A DNA stretch of 6,295 bases from CAZGSV01 sp964528605 (lineage in GTDB: Bacteria; Armatimonadota; Zipacnadia; CAZGSV01), in contig CAZGSV010000150.1 of assembly GCA_964528605.1 (NCBI GenBank), positions 1-6,295 of the forward strand, read 5' to 3'. Each line of letters begins with the position of its first letter. Within the stretch, counting starts at the first letter, position 1. The translations under genes were made by a program, and so were the position numbers. The notes beneath the pieces are model-generated. The model made no database searches, was not told where the DNA came from, and saw only the letters and a program-made list of their open reading frames with translations. Below, piece after piece: positions 1 through 6,123 of the stretch.

Positions 1-1
1 T

Positions 2-1309
2 CCGCTCGGGCCCGGCTGCGGGCTCGCCGGCCCGCCGGTCGTGCCGAGTTCGGAGGCCTACCGGACAGCCTTGGCCCGGTGGCTCGCGGCGCGCTACCAA
101 GATGCGGGAACGCTGTGCCAGCAGTGGGCTTTGGAGCAGGAGGGGCCAGCCTCCTTCGCCGAGGCCGCGGGCCTAGTGCCCCTGAGGGTCCTGGGCGAGC
201 GCGGCTACCTCTACTCGCCCACCGCAGCCCGCCTCTACGCCGTCCAGGCGCGCCACTCCACCTTCTGGTTCGACTGGCTGGCTTTTCGTGACGAGACGGT
301 AGGCGCCTACCTCCGCGGCATCGCCGCTGACCTCCGTTGTAAGGCCAACGTCCCCGTCGTTCTGCGCTACGCCTACACCGCCCGCCGCTTCTATGTGGAT
401 TGGGGCGACGGGCAGCAACCGGACGGCTTGGCGATGGCCCTCAACACTCCAGAGGACCTAGCGGGACGGGTGGAGGGCGCTGCCGCCGCCGGCTTGTCCG
501 CAGCCGCTGCGCGCCCGATGTGGGTCCTTGCCATCTCCGACGGCACGATGCCGGGGCCGTTCCCGGCGACGCAACCCCTCGTCGCCTCGCTGGCCTCGGC
601 AGGCGCCAAGGGCTGGTTCTTCCAGGTGCCCGCAACCGGCAGACGCTGGCCCGAATACGGGGACTTGGCCCGCACGGGCGCCGGGCTGGAAGCAGTCGCC
701 CCCCCGCGAGCTGGCGCCGGCGAGCAACTCGCTCGTCTCCGGCCGCAGTTCGGTTTCTGGTATCCCGCGACGCCGGCGGACCTGCGCGCCTGGAACCCCG
801 ACCCCGGGCTCATCGGACTCGACGGCGGCTGGGGCGACGGAATGGCCATCCTGAAGAACGGTCGCTGGCTAGTGCCCGCCTTCAAGCCGCCCCCGGTCGA
901 AGCGCTCTCCATTACCTCCGTCTCCGGGCCGCCCGCCTCCGAGTGCTACTGCTTGCCGTTGGAGCAGATGGTGCGATCGGCGGCGCGTCTCACCTTCATC
1001 GGACAGCGCACCGACCTCGGTGTGATTCCCTCTCTCGACCGCTTCTTCAGCGCTCTGCCCTCGGGCGCACTCGGGGCTGCTCCCCAAGCGCTGGTCGCGC
1101 CAACCGCCGGTACGCCACAGCCGGAGGTCTTAGGTTCAACACCAACGGGCCAAGTGTGGCACCTCCGCCAAGGTCCACTGGAGATCATCTCCGTTCCCGT
1201 GCGCGACGCTTTTCAAGCCGCGGAATGGCTTGACGTGCCTCCGGCGGACAACTACTATTCCCCGCGCCACATGGCAGTTCTCCTTTTCGGCGGAAGCGCC
1301 GCAGATTAG
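2..1309 (+). CDS. GH42-like glycoside hydrolase (clan GH-A), C-terminal part, 5' end missing
   Basis: The frame is open from the left edge to a TAG at 1307-1309, so the gene starts outside the window. The first in-window start codon, GTG at 41, has no Shine-Dalgarno and would give 422 aa without a catalytic N-terminal half. Residues numbered from that GTG: about 6-30 (AYRTALARWLAARYQDAGTL) resemble the region after the acid/base residue in GH42-like beta-galactosidases, where a helix of the type RWLRERYGDVEALNRAWG is usual. Residues about 73-110 (FWFDWLAFRDETVGAYLRGI) match the following DWLRFR helix. Residues about 160-205 (PMWVLAISDG, then GAKGWFFQVPATGRRW) look like the late barrel strands. 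The usual nucleophile Glu of that strand is not evident; Ser-Asp occupies the place. The C-terminal 200 residues are not recognised. No signal peptide can be judged because the N-terminus is absent. Family call is from sequence pattern only; substrate unknown. It is probably the first or an early gene of the operon. Confidence 0.5.
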   Translation, partial: PLGPGCGLAGPPVVPSSEAYRTALARWLAARYQDAGTLCQQWALEQEGPASFAEAAGLVPLRVLGERGYLYSPTAARLYAVQARHSTFWFDWLAFRDETVGAYLRGIAADLRCKANVPVVLRYAYTARRFYVDWGDGQQPDGLAMALNTPEDLAGRVEGAAAAGLSAAAARPMWVLAISDGTMPGPFPATQPLVASLASAGAKGWFFQVPATGRRWPEYGDLARTGAGLEAVAPPRAGAGEQLARLRPQFGFWYPATPADLRAWNPDPGLIGLDGGWGDGMAILKNGRWLVPAFKPPPVEALSITSVSGPPASECYCLPLEQMVRSAARLTFIGQRTDLGVIPSLDRFFSALPSGALGAAPQALVAPTAGTPQPEVLGSTPTGQVWHLRQGPLEIISVPVRDAFQAAEWLDVPPADNYYSPRHMAVLLFGGSAAD

Positions 1310-1325
1310 GAGACGGCAGTTGCTC

Positions 1326-1339
1326 GGGAGGAGCGAGGG
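1326..1339 (+). promoter_or_regulatory. Shine-Dalgarno region of the aminotransferase gene
   Basis: GGGAGGAG (1326-1333) and GAGGG (1335-1339) are purine-rich and complementary to the 16S rRNA tail. GAGGG lies 7 nt before the ATG at 1347, a good spacing; GGGAGGAG lies 13 nt away, which is long. Together they decide for the ATG at 1347 over the upstream in-frame ATG at 1230. Confidence 0.6.
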
Positions 1340-1346
1340 TTCTTTT

Positions 1347-2618
1347 ATGAGTGCGCTCGCCTTGTACGGCGGTGAGCCGGTCCGTAGCCAGCCGTTCCCC
1401 ACGATCGCCAACGCCTCGGGGCGCACTTTTGGCGCTGAAGAACTTGCGCTGCTGCGTGAGGTGATCGAGTCGGGCTCTCTCAACCGCGGCCATGGGCGCA
1501 AGGTCGCGCAACTGGAAGAAGAGTTCGCCGCCTTCTACGCCGTCAAACACTGCACGGCCTCGACCTCCGGCACCGCCGCCATCCACGTCGCCCTGGGCGC
1601 CGTCAATCCCGAGCCCGGTGACGAAGTCATCACCGCGCCCATCACCGACGTGGGCACCGTCATCCCCATCCTGCTTCAGAACTGCATTCCCGTCTTCGCG
1701 GATGTGGACCCGGCGACCTTCAACATGGACCCCGAGGACCTCCGCCGCAGAATCACCGAGCGCACCAAGGTCATCATCCCCGTGCACCTCACCGGCGGCC
1801 CCTGCGATATGGACCCCATCATGAAGATCGCCGAGGAGCACCACCTCTACGTCATCGAGGACTGCTCGCAGGCTTACCTGACCGAGTACAAGGGCAAGTG
1901 GGTCGGCACCATCGGCCACTTCGGCTGCTTCAGCCTGCAGCAGAGCAAGCACATCAGCACCGGCGACGGCGGCCTGACCATCACCAACGACGATGGCCTG
2001 GGCGAGCGCGCTACCCTCTTCGCTAACAAGGGCTGGCCCAACTACGGCAGCGGCGGCCGCGACTACGTGATGTTCGGCTGCAACTACCGCATGACCGAAC
2101 TGCAAGGCGCCGTCGGCCTAGCCCAATTGAAGAAACTGCCCGACGCCGTCCGCGCCCGCCAGGAGCGCGCCGCCCTGCTCACTTCCCTCATCTCCGGCAT
2201 CCCGGGCGTCCTGACTCCCGCCGTGCCCCAAGGCGGCGTGCACACTTTCTGGTTCTACCCTCTTCGCGTGGACCAGCAGGTGCTTGGCATCTCCACCGGC
2301 CTCTTCGCCCAGGCCCTGTCCGAAGAGGGTATCCCCGCCAGCGCCCACTACATCGGCAAGCCGATCTTCCTCTACGACCTGCTGCGCAGCAAGCAGGTCT
2401 TCGGCGCCAGTCACTGCCCCTGGGATTGCCCCCGTCGGCCCGTCAGCACCGTGAGATACGAGCCGGGCGCCTGTCCCCAGACCGAGAAGGCCCTTGACGA
2501 CCTGGTCGTCCTGCCCATGAATGAGAAGTTCACCGAGCAGGACGTCCGCGACCTCGCCGCCGGCATCCACAAGGTGGTCGAGGCCTTGCCCGACCTGCGT
2601 CAGCGAGGCGCCGCGTGA
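1347..2618 (+). CDS. DegT/DnrJ/EryC1/StrS-family PLP-dependent aminotransferase
   Basis: Predicted cytosolic fold-type I PLP enzyme of 423 aa, within the usual size of the family, whose members transfer an amino group (commonly from Glu or Gln) to keto-sugars or keto-cyclitols. The N-terminus ALYGGEPVRSQPFP is the typical LALLGGxPVR opening. STSGTAAIHVAL (72-83) is the phosphate-binding loop, IEDCSQA (170-176) carries the Asp (D172) that contacts the pyridine nitrogen, and QQSKHISTGDGG (198-209) carries the Schiff-base lysine K201. NYRMTELQGAVG (246-257) is the conserved active-site loop. A Cys-containing CPWDCP segment (357-362) recalls the branch that includes scyllo-inosose aminotransferases, but does not fix the substrate. 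The start at ATG 1347 fits the family N-terminus and a nearby Shine-Dalgarno; an extension to ATG 1230 would add 39 unrelated residues overlapping the preceding gene. It lies 37 nt after the glycosidase-like gene, and its TGA overlaps the next start as GTGA. Family certain; reaction partner inferred. Confidence 0.93.
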   Translation: MSALALYGGEPVRSQPFPTIANASGRTFGAEELALLREVIESGSLNRGHGRKVAQLEEEFAAFYAVKHCTASTSGTAAIHVALGAVNPEPGDEVITAPITDVGTVIPILLQNCIPVFADVDPATFNMDPEDLRRRITERTKVIIPVHLTGGPCDMDPIMKIAEEHHLYVIEDCSQAYLTEYKGKWVGTIGHFGCFSLQQSKHISTGDGGLTITNDDGLGERATLFANKGWPNYGSGGRDYVMFGCNYRMTELQGAVGLAQLKKLPDAVRARQERAALLTSLISGIPGVLTPAVPQGGVHTFWFYPLRVDQQVLGISTGLFAQALSEEGIPASAHYIGKPIFLYDLLRSKQVFGASHCPWDCPRRPVSTVRYEPGACPQTEKALDDLVVLPMNEKFTEQDVRDLAAGIHKVVEALPDLRQRGAA

Positions 2619-2960
2619 CCACCACGGTGGCGGAACTTAGGGCGCCCAACGAGGTCCGCCTGGTCAGAGAGGACATCTCCTGCGAATCGGACCAACTGCT
2701 CGTCAAGGTGGAAGCGTGCGGCATCTGCGCCGCCGACCTCGAGCAGTTCCGCCTGGGCCCTGGTAAGGCCCCGATGCGCCTCGGGCACGAGCCCGTGGGC
2801 TACGTGCTCGAGGTTGGCGCCAGAGTCAACGGCTACCGCGTCGGCGACCGCGTCACCGGCTTCTTTACCCCCGGCTTCGCCACCTACGCCCTCGCCGCCC
2901 CTGACCAAGTCATCAAGGTGCCCGCCGCCTCTCCCGCGGAGGAAGTGCTGGGCGAGCCCC
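2615..2960 (+). CDS. Zinc-dependent medium-chain dehydrogenase, N-terminal (GroES-like catalytic) part; gene continues beyond the gap
   Basis: First 115 residues of a medium-chain dehydrogenase/reductase of the sorbitol/threonine dehydrogenase type, expected to oxidise a secondary hydroxyl with NAD. VKVEACGICAADLEQF (30-45) carries the likely catalytic-zinc Cys38. RLGHEPVGYVLEVG (55-68) carries the zinc ligands H58 and E59. VNGYRVGDRVTGFF (71-84) is the standard GDRV turn. LGEP (112-115) is the start of the conserved EPLA motif that leads into the nucleotide-binding domain. The four-Cys structural-zinc lobe normally found after GDRV is missing: GFFTPGFATYALAAPDQVIKVP passes straight to the next strand, so this belongs to the shorter forms. 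The start is a GTG overlapping the aminotransferase stop (GTGA), implying translational coupling; there is no good separate Shine-Dalgarno. Ten Ns follow directly, and the frame after them differs. Confidence 0.85.
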
Positions 2961-2970
2961 NNNNNNNNNN
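2961..2970. other. Run of 10 Ns (scaffold gap) inside the dehydrogenase gene
   Basis: Ten unresolved bases join two assembled pieces; ten is a conventional filler length, so the true size is unknown. The dehydrogenase is read in different frames on the two sides. Deleting 2960-2987 (28 nt: one C, the Ns and 17 bases after them) joins GAG CCC directly to CTG GCC GGG, which restores one frame and the family motif GEPLAGAV. The gap is therefore probably an assembly artefact with no missing coding sequence. Confidence 0.9.
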
Positions 2971-3596
2971 GACGGGCTGACCGGCACCTGGCCGGGGCCG
3001 TCACCGTCGTGCACGCCGCGCGCGCCTGCACCTATGCCTTCGGCGACGTCGTCGCTCTCGTCGGTTGCTCCTTTCTTGGGCTCATGACTCTGAGCGCTAC
3101 CGCGGGCAAGACCGCCGAAGCCGTTATCGCCATTGACTCCGACGAGCGCCTGCTTTCGCTCGCGCACGATATGGGCGCGACCCACACCGTCAACTCCAAG
3201 AAGGGCGACGCCCACGAACACGTCCTCCACATCACCGGCGGGCGCGGCGTGGACCTCGCCATCAACGCCGGCGGCATCCCGCAGTCGCTTCAACTGGCCG
3301 GCAGCATCCTCAGAGGCCCGCAGGCAAGGTTGGTCGCGCTGGCCTGGCAGCCCGGCCCGCAGGAGATTGACCTCAACCTCTGGAAGGCCGGTGCCATTGT
3401 CGTCAACGTGCATCCCGTCTGTTCCCCCCATCTTGTGGAAGACATCCGCCGCGGCCTCGCTGCCCTGGCCCGCGGCGTGCTGCCCATGCGTCGCCTGGTC
3501 ACCCACAAGTTCTCGCTTAAGGATATTGACAAGGCTCTTCGCCTGGCCTGCGAGCGCAAGGACGGCTACGTCAAGGGCGTCGTCTACCCGGAGTGA
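2971..3596 (+). CDS. Zinc-dependent medium-chain dehydrogenase, C-terminal (Rossmann NAD-binding) part
   Basis: Continuation of the dehydrogenase begun at 2615. Recognisable family sequence starts with CTG at 2988 (LAGAVTVVHAARACTYAFGD) and runs 202 aa to TGA 3594-3596. The 17 bases before 2988 do not match the family. GDVVALVGCSFLGLMTL is the beta-alpha-beta nucleotide-binding turn at about 3045-3095; the usual GxGxxG reads GCSFLG (3063-3080), with Ser in place of the middle Gly. The Asp at the end of the second strand (VIAIDSDERL) favours NAD over NADP. HITGGRGVDLAINAGG is the typical strand after the HExxGxGxD region, and KFSLKDIDKALRLACERKDGYVKGVVYPE is the standard C-terminal helix and strand. 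Joined to the N-terminal part, the protein would be about 317 aa, slightly short for the family (about 340-350), as expected from the absent structural-zinc lobe. The substrate is unknown; a polyol, cyclitol or sugar hydroxyl is inferred from the neighbours. Confidence 0.85.
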
Positions 3597-3627
3597 CGCT
3601 GTGGCCTTGCCGCCGGGTTAAGCCGTC

Positions 3628-3662
3628 CCTCCTGCGGTCCGCATCTATCGCTGATCGGGAGG
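3628..3662 (+). promoter_or_regulatory. Shine-Dalgarno of the kinase gene with a possible upstream anti-Shine-Dalgarno arm
   Basis: GGGAGG (3657-3662) lies 7 nt before the ATG at 3670 and is the strongest ribosome-binding site in the window. CCTCCTG (3628-3634) can pair with CGGGAGG (3656-3662) over seven base pairs, one of them G-U, closing a 21-nt loop that would hide the ribosome site. The Shine-Dalgarno is well supported; the hairpin is only a possibility. The rest of the 73-nt spacer 3597-3669 shows no terminator and no convincing promoter. Confidence 0.55.
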
Positions 3663-3669
3663 TTCACAG

Positions 3670-5172
3670 ATGAGCCTGATGGGCGTTGACGTCGGCACTA
3701 CGGGCGCCAAGGCCGTGGTCTTTGACCTCGACGGCGGGGTCCTTGCCCAAGCCTACCGCGAATACCCCCTCTACCACCCGCAGCCCGGCTGGTCCGAACT
3801 CAACCCCAACGAAGTCATGGAGGCGGTCAAGGAAGTCATCGCCAGCGCCGCCCAGCAAGCCTGCGATCCCGTGCGCGCCATCGGCATCTCCTGCCAGGGC
3901 GAAGCGGTCACCCCCCTCGACGCCCAAGGCAACGTCATCTTCAACAGCCCCATCTCCTTCGATTCGCGCAGCGTCCCCCAGGCGCGCTACCTCGAGGAGA
4001 AACTCGGCAAGCGCCGCATCTTCGACATCACCGGCCACGCGGTCAGCTCCATCTACACGATGTGCAAACTCATGTGGCTGCGCGAGAACGAACCGGAGGT
4101 CTGGAAGCGCGCGCGCAAGTTCTACTGCTACGAGGAGATGGTGATGCACGTGCTGGGTGTCGAGCCGCGCATTGACTACTCGCTGGCGGCGCGCACGCTC
4201 GGCTTCGACGTCATCAAGTTGCGCTGGTCGCGGGAGATGTTGGGGGCCGCGGAGGTGCCGGTCGAGAACCTACCTCCGGTGGCTGCGCCCGGGATTGACT
4301 GCGGCAAGGTGGCCGCGCGCGTGGCCGACGAGTTGGGCCTCCGCCGCGACGTGGTGGTTGCCACCGGCGCGCACGACCAGCCCGCTACCGCCCTGGGCGC
4401 CGGCGTCATCGAGCCCAACATCGGCGTGGACGGCACCGGCACCGTCGAGTGCTTCACCGTGGCCTTCGCCGAGCCCGTGCTCACCGACCGCATGCTCGAG
4501 TGCCAGTTCCCCTGCTACAACCACGCCCTCCCGCAAATGTACTGCACCCTCGCCTGGAACTTCACCGGCGGCATTCTGCTCCGCTGGTTTCGCGACAACT
4601 TCGCGGACGAGGAGAAGCGCATCGCCGCGGAGCAGGGCAGGGACGTCTACGACGTCATGCTCGAGCGGGCGACGCCGGGGCCGGTGGATTGCTTGGTGCT
4701 GCCGCATTTCACCATGACCGGCACACCGTTGTTCGACAACCAGGCGCGCGGCGCCATCGTCGGGCTGACGCTGGACCATACTAAGGCAGATCTGCTCAAG
4801 GCCGTGCTCGACGGCATCACCTTCGAGTTGAAGTACAACCTTGCCCTTCTCGAGCAGGCGGGCGTGCCGGTGCAGCGGCTGCGCGCCACCGGAGGCGGGG
4901 CCAAGAGCCCTTTGTGGCTGCAACTCAAGGCCGACATCTTCAACAAGCCCATCGAGGTGCCCACTTCTTCCGAGGGCTCGTGTCTGGGCGCGGCCATCTG
5001 TGCGGGCGTCGCCTGCGGCGAGTATCGGAACCACCGCGAGGGCGTCGAGGCCTGCATTGACATTCACGCCGCTTACGAGCCGCGCCCCGATATGGCCGCT
5101 GCCTACGAAGAGAAGTTTGCTCTCTACCGGCAGATCTACCCCGCCCTCAAAGACCTGCACCACGCGATGTGA
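3670..5172 (+). CDS. FGGY-family carbohydrate kinase (xylulokinase-like), substrate unknown
   Basis: Predicted cytosolic ATP-dependent kinase of 500 aa, the usual length for the family, which phosphorylates pentuloses, gluconate, glycerol and related polyols. MGVDVGTTGAKAVVFDLDG (4-22) is the phosphate-1 ATP loop. GISCQGEAVTPLDAQGNVI (72-90) and ISFDSRS (95-101) are the first substrate-binding segments; the D98/R100 pair sits where xylulokinases have WxDxR. ATGAHDQPATALGAG (231-245) carries the expected catalytic base D236. VDGTGTVE (253-260) is the phosphate-2 motif. GLTLDHTKADLLKAVLDGITFELKY (365-389) with RATGGGAKSPLWLQLKADIF (405-424) forms the FGGY signature and adenosine site, and SSEGSCLGAAICAGVACGEY (433-452) follows. 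All catalytic motifs are intact. It starts 73 nt after the dehydrogenase with its own Shine-Dalgarno, and its stop overlaps the phosphatase start. The substrate is probably the product of a neighbouring enzyme; D-xylulose, L-ribulose or a cyclitol cannot be told apart here. Confidence 0.92.
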   Translation: MSLMGVDVGTTGAKAVVFDLDGGVLAQAYREYPLYHPQPGWSELNPNEVMEAVKEVIASAAQQACDPVRAIGISCQGEAVTPLDAQGNVIFNSPISFDSRSVPQARYLEEKLGKRRIFDITGHAVSSIYTMCKLMWLRENEPEVWKRARKFYCYEEMVMHVLGVEPRIDYSLAARTLGFDVIKLRWSREMLGAAEVPVENLPPVAAPGIDCGKVAARVADELGLRRDVVVATGAHDQPATALGAGVIEPNIGVDGTGTVECFTVAFAEPVLTDRMLECQFPCYNHALPQMYCTLAWNFTGGILLRWFRDNFADEEKRIAAEQGRDVYDVMLERATPGPVDCLVLPHFTMTGTPLFDNQARGAIVGLTLDHTKADLLKAVLDGITFELKYNLALLEQAGVPVQRLRATGGGAKSPLWLQLKADIFNKPIEVPTSSEGSCLGAAICAGVACGEYRNHREGVEACIDIHAAYEPRPDMAAAYEEKFALYRQIYPALKDLHHAM

Positions 5173-6104
5173 GGGCGGTCCCCTTGGCACGCCTCTTGGC
5201 ACCCAGGCACGGAGCCCTGCTACAGGCTTTGTGGCGCGCACGGGCTTTCCTCCTTGACATGGATGGGGTGTTGTACCGCGGCGAGGAGGCGCTGCCGGGG
5301 GCGAGGGAACTGATGGCCCACTTCCGCGAGCGCGGGGTCGCCGTTCGCTTTGTCACCAACAACTCGACGCTGCATCGCCGCGACTACGTCCGCAAGTTAG
5401 CCGGAATGGGCATCAAGGCCGCCCTCGAGGAAATCGTCACCTCCGGCTCCGCCGCAGCCGACTACCTGGCGCGGCACTACCTGCCCCGCGGAAAGGGTAG
5501 GGTGCTGGTCGTCGGCGAAGGCGGCCTGCGCACGGAACTGCGCGAACGGGGGCTCACGCTCGTCAGTAGTGCCCCCGCTCCTCGGCGCTTCGGCTCCGCT
5601 CAGCGTGGTGAGCCTGCCGAACCACAGGCTCGGGGTGGTGAGCACCGTCGAACCACGGACATCGTGGTCGTGGGAATGGACACCCACATCACCTACGCGA
5701 AACTCGCGGCCGCGAGCACCGCCATCCTGCAAGGCGCGAAGTTCATCGCCACCAACCCCGACCTGCGCTTCCCAACGGAACAGGGTCTTCAGCCCGGCGC
5801 GGGGTCCATCGTAGCCGCGGTCGCGGCGGCCGCCGGCGCGCGGCCGAAGATGATCGGCAAGCCCGAGACCACGATGTTCGCGCAGGCGCTGCGCTCGGCG
5901 CGAGTGCCGCCGTCGGAGGCCGTGGTCGTGGGCGACGGCCTGGAAACGGACGTCCCGGCCGCGCGGAAGTTGGGCGCGAAGTGCGTCCTGGTGCTCACGG
6001 GTGTGACGACACGGCGCCAGTTGCGGCGCGCGCGCCTGGCGGCCGACCTGGTGTGCGAGGACCTGCGGGAGTTGTTGCGGATGCTGCGGCGCGGCGGCCG
6101 GTAG
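5169..6104 (+). CDS. NagD-like HAD superfamily (subfamily IIA) phosphatase carrying a repeat-derived insertion
   Basis: Predicted Mg-dependent phosphatase of the NagD / p-nitrophenylphosphatase / 2-phosphoglycolate phosphatase group, 311 aa against the usual 255-275. LLDMDGVLYRGEEALPGA (28-45) is HAD motif I, with nucleophile D30 and acid/base D32. FVTNNST (61-67) is motif II. ATNPDLRFPTEQGLQPGAGSIVAAV (194-218) belongs to the type C2 cap of this subfamily. IGKPET (229-234) gives the motif III lysine K231, and VVGDGLETDVPAA (253-265) is motif IV with D256 and D261. Residues about 136-163 do not fit the family: relatives pass from the helix ending near LTLVSS almost directly to TDIVVVGMD, whereas here a palindromic repeat is translated. 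The extra length is this insert plus about 20 N-terminal residues. The GTG start overlaps the kinase stop as GTGA; TTG at 5184, 8 nt after GAGGG, is an alternative. It may recycle a phosphorylated sugar from the operon or act as a general house-cleaning phosphatase. Confidence 0.9.
   Translation: MRAVPLARLLAPRHGALLQALWRARAFLLDMDGVLYRGEEALPGARELMAHFRERGVAVRFVTNNSTLHRRDYVRKLAGMGIKAALEEIVTSGSAAADYLARHYLPRGKGRVLVVGEGGLRTELRERGLTLVSSAPAPRRFGSAQRGEPAEPQARGGEHRRTTDIVVVGMDTHITYAKLAAASTAILQGAKFIATNPDLRFPTEQGLQPGAGSIVAAVAAAAGARPKMIGKPETTMFAQALRSARVPPSEAVVVGDGLETDVPAARKLGAKCVLVLTGVTTRRQLRRARLAADLVCEDLRELLRMLRRGGR
5578..5659 (+). repeat. Palindromic repeat-like insertion inside the phosphatase coding sequence
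   Basis: This stretch breaks the alignable HAD sequence and has dense internal symmetry. An imperfect hairpin spans 5589-5621: TTCGGC pairs with GCCGAA and GCTCA with TGAGC, with a small internal loop and a GCGTGG tip. GAGCCT (5610-5615) and AGGCTC (5626-5631) form another 6-bp inverted repeat. GTGGTGAGC...CGAACCAC occurs twice (5605-5625 and 5635-5656). The pattern TTCGGCTCCGCTCAG / GTGAGCCTG(C/T)CGAACC resembles a dispersed palindromic element that I recall from Chloroflexi-like genomes, translated as GSAQRGEPxEP; that recollection is unverified. The reading frame passes through without a stop. Confidence 0.7.
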
Positions 6105-6106
6105 GG

Positions 6107-6123
6107 GCGACTCGGTGAGTCGC
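6107..6123 (+). repeat. Perfect 7-bp hairpin just after the phosphatase stop
   Basis: GCGACTC pairs with GAGTCGC around a three-base GGT loop. It starts 3 nt after the stop codon. No T-tract follows, so it is not a canonical intrinsic terminator; it could protect the transcript 3' end or be the core of a repetitive extragenic palindrome. Confidence 0.6.

Noticed and set aside
400..1233. 277-codon + strand frame inside the glycosidase-like gene
   Set aside because: Arg-rich, low-complexity alternative frame of the gene read at 2-1309, which has the better protein-like composition and family match.
1230..1346. N-terminal extension of the aminotransferase to ATG 1230
   Set aside because: The 39 extra residues overlap the previous gene in another frame, have no family resemblance, and the ATG at 1347 has a Shine-Dalgarno and the typical N-terminus.
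1320..1346. Terminator between the first two genes (GCTC/GAGC stem followed by TTCTTTT)
   Set aside because: The stem is only 4 bp, its loop is the Shine-Dalgarno region, and the T-run directly precedes the start codon; the sequence serves translation initiation.
1185..2105. 306-codon reverse-strand open frame
   Set aside because: It is the antisense of the aminotransferase; its low-complexity Val/Ala/Gly/Asp composition is what codon bias of the + strand gene produces.
4270..5241. 323-codon reverse-strand open frame
   Set aside because: Antisense shadow of the kinase, with no recognisable motifs and no ribosome-binding site.
5578..5659. CRISPR-like repeat array in the phosphatase gene
   Set aside because: Only two imperfect copies with a 9-nt separation, inside an intact coding frame; no regular spacers and no cas genes.
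6107..6123. Intrinsic terminator after the phosphatase
   Set aside because: The hairpin is perfect but no T-tract follows (next bases GCTCTGTAG), so only a hairpin or repeat is claimed.
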